Source: Spisula solida (Eukaryota; Mollusca; Bivalvia; Venerida; Mactridae). Taken from it: a stretch of 64,000 bases of DNA. Shown here in pieces: positions 1-11,487 of this stretch. Position 1 is the first letter of the stretch, and each line of letters starts with the position of its first letter. The position numbers were made by a program, and so were the translations under genes. A model generated the notes under the pieces. It was not told the origin of the DNA. It was given only the letters and a program-made list of their open reading frames with translations, and ran no database searches. The DNA lies in NCBI GenBank assembly GCA_947247005.1, contig OX365955.1, forward strand, positions 36,373,822-36,437,821. The letters are read 5' to 3'.

Positions 1-131
1 TGGACTGGGTGTGTACAGGTGGACTGGGTGTGTACAGGTGGACTGGGTGTGTACAGGTGGACTGGGTGTGTACAGGTGGACTGGGTGTGTACAGGTGGAC
101 TGGGTGTGTACAGGTGGACTGGGTGTGTACC
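1..131. repeat. 19-bp tandem repeat, cut by window edge
   Basis: About seven near-perfect copies of TGGACTGGGTGTGTACAGG run from the first base. The last copy decays into TGTACCGATGGACTGCC. The array probably continues to the left of the window. Confidence 0.95.
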
Positions 132-1988
132 GATGGACTGCCCTAAATTGACAATGTTTTGATGATTTCAATATTCCTTGTAATCAATCTTCAGTGATGT
201 TTAAACTGGCGTCTTCACAATAGCTGATAGTCATCAGCCAGTTGTTTTGATTTTTGTGTTGAAATATTAAGTGTATCACGACTAAATGTAGAACTTCAAC
301 ATTTTCTAGGATGTTTTGTGTTTTTTCTGTAGTATTCTGAAACAATTCAGATATGTTATGTACTATTTTTGAATCCTAGCTTTATTCTATTTGTATTTTG
401 TGTATATTATAACATATAGTTTGCCAGGGATAACTCTAGCCTTATCAATAAACGAACTCGACTGACCGCCAGTTATCAGTGAAGATTTAAAGAGTATATC
501 ATTAAAAGTGTATATGCACAAGATTGAACAAAAATGAATATCGAAAATGTATTTAATTTTCATTTTTATTTGTAAACAAAGGCTATTGTTATCTCCGGCG
601 AACTATAGTTACATTTATATAGTAACACTGTGTGAACTGTCCAATTATGTTTATACAATATAGGTCCATAGGTTTATAATGGCGCATACATTTGTATAGT
701 TTATCAGTTAATTAATTCATTTCTTGAAACCTGTCAATTTTGTATGAGAAAACCTGATCTGAAGATTGTGGGGGTTCTATTCCTGGCCAATACATTCCTA
801 CCGTTGTCATGTTCAAATGGACATTGGTACATGAAAATTTTGGAGTATTGTGTCAGCTGAGTTGAGGTGCATAATTATATTACATTTCTACCACACATTT
901 GCTGGAGATGTACTGAACTCCATAATTTCAAGAGTTTTGAGGGAAATAATGTGTGCTTTATTATGTCATGTTATAGGCTTAATGTACATCTTGTGAAATG
1001 TACATCTTATACATCCAAATGTACTGTCTAGACACTCCTTAAAGCTGTTATAAGGACATATGCACCCTGGTGAATTTATAAAACTTAAAATAGGTTTTCA
1101 TGACTACAATCATGTATTGAAACGAACAATCAGGTTTATTATGTAAAGCTGCTGACATCACCCTCAGGTGACTTAAATTGCATTGAAATTGATCCACTAT
1201 TATAGATAAAGTACAGTTAAGGTTCACTGCATTTCAATGACTAAATAGGAACCTGGTTTAAGTGTATATACATAAATGATGAAGATAATTAGATAAATAT
1301 TGCATTGTGTTTTGCTTTGATGTATCTAGACTATAATGCACTGTTAGGATATACCTATATATATGATCAGTATACCATAATACAGTAGGTTTACCTGTAC
1401 CAACCATAATACAGTACTAGGTTTACCTGTACCGTATTATAAGTACAGTATTTGACCTGCTTTTACTGGATTTATTTGTTTTGGCGTGTCATCTATTGGT
1501 CATAAACTATTGAATTCTGTTTGTATATAATTATGGGTAGGTTTATATAATATATTACGCAGACATTTGGACAATTATACAGCATTTATTTGTTTTGTAT
1601 AAAGTAAGTCAAGCTTTTATATTTTTTAAGGTAATTGACAAGTCTTTGATCTATCTATACAATGTATAACATAAACCTGGGATATTTATCAAGAACACAT
1701 TTATGGCTATGATTTGGGAAGTTCCTAACAGTTTTGCCCGTGTAGTTTTTAAGATATTCTTAGATTTAGGGGAAACCCCGTAAAATTATACTGTATTTGT
1801 ATTATACCAAAAAAGTTTGCCACCTTAAATTGCATGAAACTTGGCATGTACGAAATAGTGGGTTCATATAATCGTAACATGCAACAAGTAGAGTAATAAT
1901 TATAGAAGTTTCATCCCAAATTACATGGCAGTTGATCGGCTAGATTTTTTAATTAACACTTAAGTGATTTCCTAAATGTTGAAAACCA
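132..1988. other. No recognised gene or element
   Basis: AT-rich sequence without a supported gene. A short phrase (TACAGTA..GGTTTACCTGTACC) is duplicated near 1380-1440. Nothing else is recognised. Confidence 0.5.
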
Positions 1989-1993
1989 GGAGA

Positions 1994-2802
1994 CAATGGG
2001 GATAACGTATATAATGGAAGTGATACCCCTGACGGTTTTTCGAGTGTAAATTTCGTCGCTTCGGTAAGTAAATCTTGATTTTTCTTTGTTTTGTAAGACG
2101 CTTTCAATGAAATCACCTAGCCCACCGTACCCGGCCCTATCGATACCTGCAGACCCAAGCCCATTTTCCCTTCAAATACCTGTGATTAAAAAGAACATTC
2201 GATTCTAGTGCGGTTTTGGTTACTGCACCCCTGACGACACGTCTACATTTTTTCCAATTTCTGCCTATTTCCATGGTGTGTTGCTGTTTTATGGGGCCAA
2301 CTTCGTTGTTTACCTTATTCCAGGTATGCAGTTTGCAAAATTAGTTCGATGCAGTCAGGTTATGAGGCAGAATAGACGAAAGAACCACTATGATACCCCT
2401 GACGGTTGCTGTCCCTAACTGATACCCCTGACGCCTCAAAATACTATAATGTTGTAATACGAGGCGGTCGGCTCTGTACATGTTCAACCACTAGAAAATC
2501 AAGATTCTAATCAATACAGTTATTGCGTAAATACATGAAGAACTTGATAAACAATTCCAATAGACAAAAACAGTTGCATACATAGATTTGGAATCGTACA
2601 GCAAGTCAAATTGTGTGAGCTATAACAATTTATATTACAAATTATTATAAAGGAGTCCGTATTAATTTATTTATTAATCTTAAATTTCGACGGCTCATAG
2701 TTGAATATTGGAACCACCGTAAATGGGTTGTTATTAAGCTGCTGTTTGCTGTGCGGGCGCCTTGATACTTCAGTAAGTACTACTTAGGAAGCTCCACCAA
2801 TC
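1994..2802 (+). repeat. Left inverted arm of foldback element 1
   Basis: It pairs with 4501-5309. The word ACCCCTGACG occurs at about 2025, 2227, 2394 and 2423, and again in the opposite arm. Such subterminal repeats are often transposase binding sites in DNA transposons; that role is inferred here. Confidence 0.85.
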
Positions 2803-3623
2803 AGAACTCATGATTCTGGCACTTCTCTACCAATGTAGAACAAACCGTTAAAAGAAGTCCCTACGCATTGTTTTATTGATAAAATAGACGTTATAATATT
2901 ATCAGACACATGTAAAACAAAGACTGGCAATATTAAAAATATCAACAGAAATCGAAAGCGACCCATTTTGATTGGCTATGTGGTGTGAAGAAGTATAAAC
3001 TGAATTTATGTTTTAATGTTAACGTTATTTTTGAAAGCCGATTTACTATTTAGAACTATAAGTACGCAAGGAACTAGTTTACGGATTTATTTATATTTTC
3101 TTCTACATGTATACTTAAGTAAGGGCTAAGGTAGTGAGCTACTGCCAGGAGTTTGGTGGTATTCTACACATGTACATTACGTTCACAACTACACCGGTTT
3201 ATAGCAAACACAGCGTTGATCGTTCAAATCAAACACACATGTAAATAAGCATACTTCAGACATAGAAAGGTATGTCAATTTAAAGAGTGTGTTGACATGC
3301 ATCGATGCGTGCAACGTCTAAATTGCTTGTTGGCTATTTAGTGAACTGTCACAAGTTTCCGCGACCCGGAAATGATACCGAGTAGTGCCTGCGAGTTTCC
3401 GCTTATATAACTACACGAACGATAAGCAAAAATTAAATAATGTTATTAACTTGTGTAATTCAAAATTTATAATATCTTGAACAACGAAACGTCCATGCGT
3501 TCAAGGAAAGTTACCTGCAAACATGTTAAAAATCACAGGGTTTTGTCGTTACAATCCTTGGTTGTACGCTTCGTTTGCGACAAACACATTGAAAGTATAA
3601 ATCGTTTTTTCCCTTCTCGGCCA

Positions 3624-3750
3624 CCCTGCGTTCAAAGAAGAATAACGTGACGTACGTTTTGTACCGGTACCCACCAGGTACGAAACGTTTCGTACCAGGT
3701 ACGAAACATGTTCGAAACGTGCGTCACGTAATTCTTCGTTGAAAGCAGGG
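3624..3750. repeat. Palindrome with CCCTGCGTTCAA ends, copy 1
   Basis: Ends CCCTGCGTTCAAAGAAGAAT and, inverted, ATTCTTCGTTGAAAGCAGGG. The middle is made of GGTACGAAACGTTTCGTACC-type palindromes. It looks like a small element nested in the foldback. Confidence 0.7.
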
Positions 3751-3923
3751 CATTTCGATATATGTACGGATGCATGGGTTGCACTATTGCCATTTTTTGT
3801 TTGCCTCTGTCCGCCATTTTGTTAAAATTTACCAATTTAGGTACTCCACCTCCGGATATGGTTAGCCAAACTTCGCTCACGTGACGAACATGTTTTTTTA
3901 ACATAACGTTCATTGAATAGCAG

Positions 3924-4290
3924 CCCTGCGTTTAAGGAAAAAATAAAGTGACGCACGTTTCGTATCTGGTACGTACCTGTTATTCGTACAATAACCATAT
4001 CCTGAGGTGGTGTGCGTGTATTGGTGTAATTAAACAAAATAGCGGACAGAGGCAAACAAAATAATGTGAATAGCAAAACCCGTGCATGCGTACATATTTC
4101 AAAACTGAGAACGAAAAAACGGGGATTTATACTTTCAAACTGTTTGCCGCAAACGAAGCGTACAACCAAGGATTATAGCGACAAAAAACCCTGATTTTTT
4201 AACATGTTTACAGGTAACTTTCCTTGAACGCAGGGCAGGTACGACATAGGTACGTAACACACCTCACATAATGCTTCGTTGAATGCAGGG
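3924..4290. repeat. Palindrome with CCCTGCGTTTAA ends, copy 2
   Basis: Same terminal words as 3624-3750 but longer. It contains a segment (about 4131-4240) that is the inverse of 3497-3605. It is either a second copy or an internal duplication of the nested element. Confidence 0.6.
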
Positions 4291-4500
4291 CAGTTATATA
4301 TTAATCTGCTGTATAAGTTAAACTACATCTATAATTTACATCATGTCAGTCACATCGTGAGGTGATCTGAATTATTAAGTCTGAATATTCACATAAGTTA
4401 TATTTCCTAAACGCAATTCGATGCGAAACAATGATATATCACCATTAATTTATAAAAATGCTTGTCAAATATTGCCTATTATGAACAAGCATTTCGTTTA

Positions 4501-5309
4501 GATTGGTGGAGCTTCCTAAGTAGTACTTACTGAAGTATCAAGGCACCCGCACAGCAAACAGCAGCTTAATAACAACCCAATCACGGTGGTTCCAATATTC
4601 AACAATGAGCCGTCGAAATTTAAGATTAATAAATAAATTAATACGGACTACTTTATAATAATTTGTAATATGAATTGTTATAGCTCACACAATTTGACTT
4701 GCTGTACGATTCCAAAGCTATGTATGCAACTGTTTTTGTCTATTGGAATTGTTTATAAGGTTCTTCATGTGTTTACGCAATAACTGTATTGATTAGAATC
4801 TTGATTTTTTAGTGGTTTAACATGTACAGAGCCGACCGTCTCGTATTACAATATTATAGTATTTTGAGACGTCAGGGGTATCAGTTAGGGACAGCAACCG
4901 TCAGGGGTATCATATTGGTTCTTTCGTCTATTCTGCCTCATAACCTGACTGCATCGAACTAATTTTGCAAAATGCATACCTAGAATAAGGTAAACAACGA
5001 AGTTGGCCCCATAAAACAGCAACATACCATGCAAATCGGCAGAAATTGGGAAAAATGTAGACGGGTCGTCAGGGGTGCAGTAGCCAAAGCAGCACTAGAA
5101 TCGAATGTTCTCCTTAATCACAGGTATTTGAAGGGAAAATGGGCTTGGGTCTGTAAGTATCGATAGGGCCGGGTACGGTGGGCTAGGTGATTTCATTGAA
5201 AGCGTTTTACAAAACAAAGAAAAATCAAGATTTACTTACCGAAGCGACGAAATTTACACTCGAAAACCCGTCAGGGGTATCACTTCCGTTATATACGTTA
5301 TCCCCATTG
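4501..5309 (-). repeat. Right inverted arm of foldback element 1
   Basis: Reverse complement of 1994-2802 with scattered differences, ending CGTTATCCCCATTG followed by the GGAGA duplication. Confidence 0.85.
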
Positions 5310-5314
5310 GGAGA

Positions 5315-5733
5315 GGTAACGGTAACAAAATAAATCAATTTTGTATCCAGTTTTCGTGATATTTAGTTTTTAAAAAAGGGTGTATAATTAAAGATGAGCA
5401 CCGTGTTTATTAATAGGTTCTTCTGCATTAGCTAGCCTATATTCTTATGAAATAAATGCATAAGAACCTTCCTCAAAAGTGGTTGGGAATGCTTGCTAAA
5501 CAAATATTAAAACTTGGATAAAATTTTGTGTGGGCGCATTATAATATGTTTCACCTACGTTGTAGCTTAGTCTATAATAGAATTCGCGAGTGTTTTTAAC
5601 ATTTGGAATAAATGACACATAACATTTTAGCTATAGCTTTTTCTGCAAGTTTATCATAGTATAATATAGTAATAACTTATAATACAGTAATTAAGTTCGT
5701 GATTTTAAGACTTGAGTACATGCTGACACATCC
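5315..5733. other. Unannotated spacer
   Basis: AT-rich sequence between two foldback elements. Nothing is recognised. Confidence 0.5.
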
Positions 5734-5738
5734 ATTTT

Positions 5739-8700
5739 AGTCCGGTCAATTATGAAAAAGACCCGGCATTGGACTGTATAGTAAATATTTTTTGGTATTC
5801 TGTTAGGGAATATGTTGTTATTGAAGAATCTGAATGATGCCCAGCTGGCACCATTGAGCATTTTGAGAAATTCAAGATGGCGTCCAAGATGGCCGCTAAA
5901 ATTAGAAAAAATGCCATGGGTGCATGAAGTAAGTTACAAATTGCTATTTTTGCTCATCAGTTGTATTTTAAATGTTTTAAACATAAGTATTAATATATAT
6001 TTATCATTATTCATTGATTCAGTTAATATAAGAAGGCATCCGGGACAGCTAAAATCAAAATGGCGGCTACGTTGGCCGCAGTAATTGCACAAATTGGTAA
6101 ATTGTATTGGAAATCATCTATTTTAAACCTATTTTTTTATATCAGTACTGTAATATGTAATTATTATTCAAAGTTAAACTTCCTTTCATTTTGAAACTAT
6201 TGACTCATTAGCTGATTCAAAATGGCACCCAAGATGGCGACCAAAACCAGTAAGTATATGCCGATGATGCAAGAAGTAAGTTACAAAGCTTTTTTTGCTG
6301 ATTGACAGTTTTTAAGATGTATTTGACGTATTTATATTTATATCATTATTTATTGTTTGAGTCTATTTGCGATAACATCCATGAAGGCTGAAATCAAAAT
6401 GGTGGCTACAATGGCCGTCATAATTGACGAATTGGCATATTTTATTAAAAACCATGAAGTGTAATCAAAATTGCTAATTATAATATTATCAGTACTGCAA
6501 TATGTTGTAAATACTCTAATTGAAACTTTAATTAAAAGCAAATGACCCGATAACTGATTCAAAATGGCATCCAAGATGGCTTCCAAACATGAACGAAGTA
6601 GTTAACCATAGAGTCATTGTCATTTGTCGGTTGGTAAATTTAGTGTTAATCATCAAGTATTCATTCCAAATAAACTAATTTATATTGATCAATTTTACAA
6701 AAATCAATGTACATGCTGTATAATACGTGACCCCGTGCACTTGTTAGGTAGCATGCAAAGTTCAACCAAGCAGGTGTATTCTGTCCCCATCAAAACATGG
6801 ATTTGTCGAAAAGGGAGTTTATCACTTTCATTGGTGATACAAATGCCATCACAAGCAAAGAAATGATCATTGATAACGAAGGTCTAGGCGAAAAAAACGG
6901 TATATTCTATGCTGCCATGTGATCATCATGTGTTAAGTTATTGAATGAAAAAGATTCCAACACCCAAGAATCTACGAGGCCACATGGAGGTCATCTGATA
7001 TGGTCGCTTTAAACCAAATATTATGTAGCGATCTCCAGAGGATGTGGAAGACCTCTACATGACATAATAGTTTATATACGGGCAAAACTATGACCAGACC
7101 AGACCAGACCTGGTAATAATAATAGTAAAAATAATAATAATAACGACTTTATCTATTGTGGATTACATATTTGACAGTTATAAAATTACTTGCTAGAGTA
7201 AGGAACGACCATTCTTGGATTCTCTTTAAGCTTGGCACAACATCAACACGTCAGATATAGAATGTAATAATAAAATTATTTCTAAAGATCAATTGGGATA
7301 CAAGAAGAAGATGCACAACACGTGGCTATTGCAAACAAGGACCAGATATCTAAAACACCAAGTGTAATATAGAGAACTATGCGAAGAAGGTAAAGAAAGC
7401 GCCTGAATGAACATGAGGGTTGTGGCAAATTGATTACTAAAATAATAGGTTAAGGATTACATGATGACACTGGTAATAAAAGATCTTGTCAGACTTAGGA
7501 GAGAAAATGAACTATATACATTGATCCTACCAAAAGTGATGCTACTTAGCGACCCATTATTAGGCTGATTGCAAGAAAAGCCTCCGTAATCAACCAAGAT
7601 CAAGCGTTGAAAGCTCAAACACCAACCTTAGCATAACTGTAATAAGTTGCTGAGTGATAAGTGGGAGGATAATACGTATGTGACCGATAATAACATCAAT
7701 GAATTGAGTCAAAGATTTGAAATATGCTGAATGAATCGGCCTAGCGTCTCACACAGACTTTCGATGTGCACCGTTGACTAGTATATCTTCATATTGGATG
7801 TAGTGAACTGCAACATCCTTTGTATGTACGTTGCTGGCATCTCCCACAGCTTTGCCTCGTGCTAAACAATGTACATTGTCTTGACAACAAAACCAAAGAC
7901 ATTGGTCATTGTCAAGAAGACAAGACGGTTTGCGATGCAACATTATGCGCTATGCTCTAACCATGAAAGATGCCATATGAATCATCAAACCATTGATAAT
8001 GAGACCTTCATCTTCTTGAGACGTGTTGGAATAGACAGGGGAGGATTTAAATTTGAAGATTATGATAGGTAAAGCTTGCAATGCTTTCAATACATTTAAA
8101 CCACAGTGGAACACCAGCAACAACTTGATCAAATCAGACATCAAGCTATTCGTCTCAATGCCATGACAATATAGCTGTATATTTCAAAGACCTGGTACCT
8201 TACTGAGCAGATAGTGAAGACTCCACGTAGATAGATGATGGCTCTGCATGTATTCCTAAACCATAATGTCCATGTAGAATTGGGAAAATATACGACCAAG
8301 ACATAATTAACAACTGTACGCCTTTACAGAGGATGAAGCAGAAACCCATCGCCAACACCATACACGGATGAAAATGGCGTCAGTGTTGGCACAATACGAA
8401 ACATGAAAACACAATTCCAACCATAAAACAACAAACATGGAAGTGATATGGCATCTACATTGTGAGAAGAGTATAACATCACTCAGACACCTATAATTGG
8501 AATTGAACCCAAAAGACCTGATAATCCTACCAGATATTACTTGAAGAACATTTTTTGTTTTTTAAAATCTGTTAACAATGCCTATTGACAAACTACAGGA
8601 GAAGTGGATAAAATCAAGTGCAAATGTATATAAAATGTTGTTTGTAAAATAAACGAACGTGTAAATAAAACATATATTCATATACTAGTATTTACAATAC

Positions 8701-9575
8701 CATATACATATACTAGTATACCAACCGACCAGTGGTCTAAGATATACAATTAGCTTGGTTTAAACTTTCATGTTTGACATCAATCTTGGAAGCCAATTTG
8801 GATAAGCTAAACATAAAGTGTTTTCAATTGTAGTTTTATTAGACCATTTATTACCTATAGCAGTACTTATATTAAAAATTAAGAAATTTCTATTACGTTA
8901 CATGCTATTAAATGCTAATTTTCAGTTTGACATATGTAGCAGCCATTTTTGCCGCCATTTTGATATATTTATGCAGTGTATTACAGAAGTAATTATGTTT
9001 GAGACACTTCCACTACAATCAATCAGCAAAATATCAATATGTAACTTCTTTATGATCCACTAACATATTGTTTTTATTATGGCGGCCATCTTGGCCGCCA
9101 TTTTGAATCAGCTAATGGGTCAACTGTTTTGAATTGAAGTTTTCTTTGAGTATTTATCATATATTACACTACTGGTACACATATAATTAAAACAATTGAG
9201 TTTTAGTACAATCTTGCAATTATGGCGGCCATTATAGCCGTGTTTTGGATTCCAGCTGCCATGGGTGCCATATAAGATTCACTAAATCAATAACTTATGA
9301 TAAATTTATATTAATGAGTATGGTTTTAACATCTTAAATACAATAAACCCGCAAAAATAGCAATTTGTAACTTATTTCTAGTACCACAGTCATTTTTTCT
9401 AATTTTAGCGGCCATCTTGGACGCCATCTTGAATTTCTCAAAATGCTCAATGGTGTCAGCTGGGCATCATTCAGATTCTTCAATAACAACATATTCCCTA
9501 ACAGAAAACCAAAAAATATTTACTATACAGTCCAATGCCGGGTCTTACCTAAATATCCCATTTATAGACCGGACT
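5739..9575. mobile_element. Foldback element 2 with subrepeat-built arms
   Basis: The ends AGTCCGGTC and GACCGGACT are flanked by a 5-bp direct repeat ATTTT (5734-5738 and 9576-9580). Inverted arms cover about 5739-6600 and 8765-9575. The left arm is built of subrepeats of about 172 bp, each centred on a word like AAGATGGCGGCC (5874, 6057, 6219, 6397, 6561). The right arm has the inverse words near 8945, 9085, 9225 and 9410. The overall plan resembles Foldback-type elements. No intact transposase was seen; a degraded retroelement-like stretch lies in the middle. Confidence 0.8.
7860..8460 (+). pseudogene. Possible degraded non-LTR reverse transcriptase remnant
   Basis: Conceptual translation in broken frames gives pieces resembling the C-terminal part of non-LTR retrotransposon ORF2: a stretch ending GGFKFEDYDR, then GKACNAFNTFKPQWNTSN and IKSDIKLFVSM. 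These recall the family pattern of an 'R.GKA..AF..L...W.S' block followed by 'K...F...V'. Many stops and frame changes follow. It sits inside foldback element 2. The resemblance is from memory of the family pattern only, so the call is tentative. Confidence 0.35.
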
Positions 9576-9580
9576 ATTTT

Positions 9581-10739
9581 AAGTTTTTTGTTTTCATCGT
9601 ATAGTGACAGACACTTTCAATGTGTCTTATTTACACTGATTTGTAAACTAAAGAGTTTGCTTTCACCTTAAACAGGTTGTATTTAATGAAATACCATTCA
9701 CTGATTTAAATATCATAGCAGTTCAATTATTATAGATAAAGTCTGACCTGGATCTCTGAGCTGTAATGTTAAAGCAAATAAGGTAAATTGATCCATGTAT
9801 GATGATACTGCAGCATTTAATTATTGTAAGGACTATTATAATTCTAATTGTCTTCTTCCACTTTCTGACCACCATCAACTGATTGAAGATTTTGCCAGTG
9901 TTTATGCAAAGCAAAACAAGTAAATTAAGATAAATTAGAAAAAGGTTAAAGACAAGGCTATTTAGGAGATTCAAGATACAAAGTGCGGCCAGTGGTTGCT
10001 TCACTGAAGGCATCGACTGACCCAACTAACTGGATTTCTGGTGGTAGCTTGTTCTATATGTGTTCATATTTGTTATACATATCACAACTGGCATGCTTAT
10101 AAGCACTTTTGACTTCAAATCTTGAGGTCCTTGTTTCGAATCGCGGATGGGACACTGGAAATTTCAGATATGCTTTTCAGTGTTTCCTACCCAACTTAGA
10201 GATGAACTGGTTGGTAGCCCAGAGATAGTCTCGCAGTTATCGTTAATGTACATAGAACCAAGAAGTCTATTTGGAAAGAGCTAGAGTAGGGCATCTGAAT
10301 TACTTGAATCACGCACTACTGTCTTTTCTCTCAAAGTCAGATGTGACACATCAGCTGATCTGGTAGGGAAAAAAACAGAAGTACCCATGATGCACTTACA
10401 ACTTTCTCAGTCGATGGAAACACAAACACAAATAAACTCATCGATTCACTGATGAACAGTCATTCTCAATAAGCGGGTGCAAATAGTGTCGCCGGTGGTT
10501 TTTGACGCTATGAGACATTTTCCAGAACTGCTATTATGTGCATATGATATGCCTTATACCTGTCTACTATGTGTACAAAGAAAATTGTTGTAGCTTTTAT
10601 AAGTACTGAAAAAAGTGACGCTACATATGCTGAAATGACAGGTTCGTTACTGTCGCCAATGCAAAAGACTAAACTTTGACACACGTTAAATTCTTACAGA
10701 CGATACAAATATGAAAACTAAGGTTTTATATCGATAGTA
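9581..10739. other. No gene; possible SINE-like stretch
   Basis: Between about 10130 and 10330 the sequence has GTTTCGAATCGC (B-box-like) followed by ATGCTTTTCAGTGTTTCC. The latter is shared with the SINE-like copy near 23500. The rest is unrecognised. Confidence 0.4.
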
Positions 10740-11485
10740 CAGTCTAACTTGTACTAGCGACCACGCGTATTAAGCGACCTTTGTCTTAAACGACCGGTTT
10801 CAATTCCTCCCGACCATATTTGCTCTATTTGTCTATTGCATTAAGCGACCTTTGTCTTACGCGACCAGCGACCACTGTTAAAGCACTATAATTGATTAGT
10901 AAAATTGCATTAAGCGACCAAAAATTGTAAATCACTGGTCGTCTGTAGTGACAGTTTGTTAATTACATCGTCATAAATCATTGTTTGTTCACACTTCAGA
11001 GTTTGTCTTTTGTTAACTGGGTCCCAATTAACAGCATTGATAATCACAAGTGTGTCCGTAGGGCATGTCATTCAGATGATTTTAATCCGATTACACACAT
11101 TATTATGGATTAATTTTTGTATCTTTTGCTGCAATCAGCTTGTTGACACCGTCCATTTAGATTGGGCTAAAACCCGGTCTGTTCCGGTTTTTTTCTTCGA
11201 GTGCAAGCAAAACTGACTTACATTAATTGCATTGTGTAGTATAAGTAAGTTTATTTAAATGATGAATTGAAATGCTTATGAAGACGATGCATACAAGTAA
11301 GAATCATCATAAAACTTATTTACACACTAATGTTTATCAATTGAAGTTGAGTAGTAATCAGACAGCCTGAAATCGGAAATTAGTTAATTACACTCCAGTT
11401 TCTTACATTTGTGTTAAACGACCATTCCGTTAAGCGACCATTTTCAGACCTTCCCCAAGGTGGTCGATTAATACAAGTTAGACTG
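10740..11485. mobile_element. pogo-like (Tc1/mariner group) non-autonomous element
   Basis: The ends CAGTCTAACTTGTACTAGCG and, inverted, CAGTCTAACTTGTATTAATC are flanked by TA on both sides (10738-10739 and 11486-11487). TTAAGCGACC words are repeated inside both ends. A CAGT start and TA duplication fit pogo/Tigger elements. At 746 bp with no transposase frame it is a deletion derivative. Confidence 0.75.
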
Positions 11486-11487
11486 TA

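Larger units (their letters stand above)
1994..5309. mobile_element. Foldback DNA transposon with ~809-bp inverted arms
   Basis: The left end CAATGGGGATAACGTATATA matches the right end read on the other strand, and the match continues for about 809 bp on both sides (1994-2802 and 4501-5309) with few differences. The element is flanked by a 5-bp direct repeat GGAGA (1989-1993 and 5310-5314), which I read as the target duplication. No transposase is recognisable, so it is probably non-autonomous. The arms carry repeated CCCCTGACG words and the centre holds further palindromes. The superfamily is not assigned. Confidence 0.85.
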
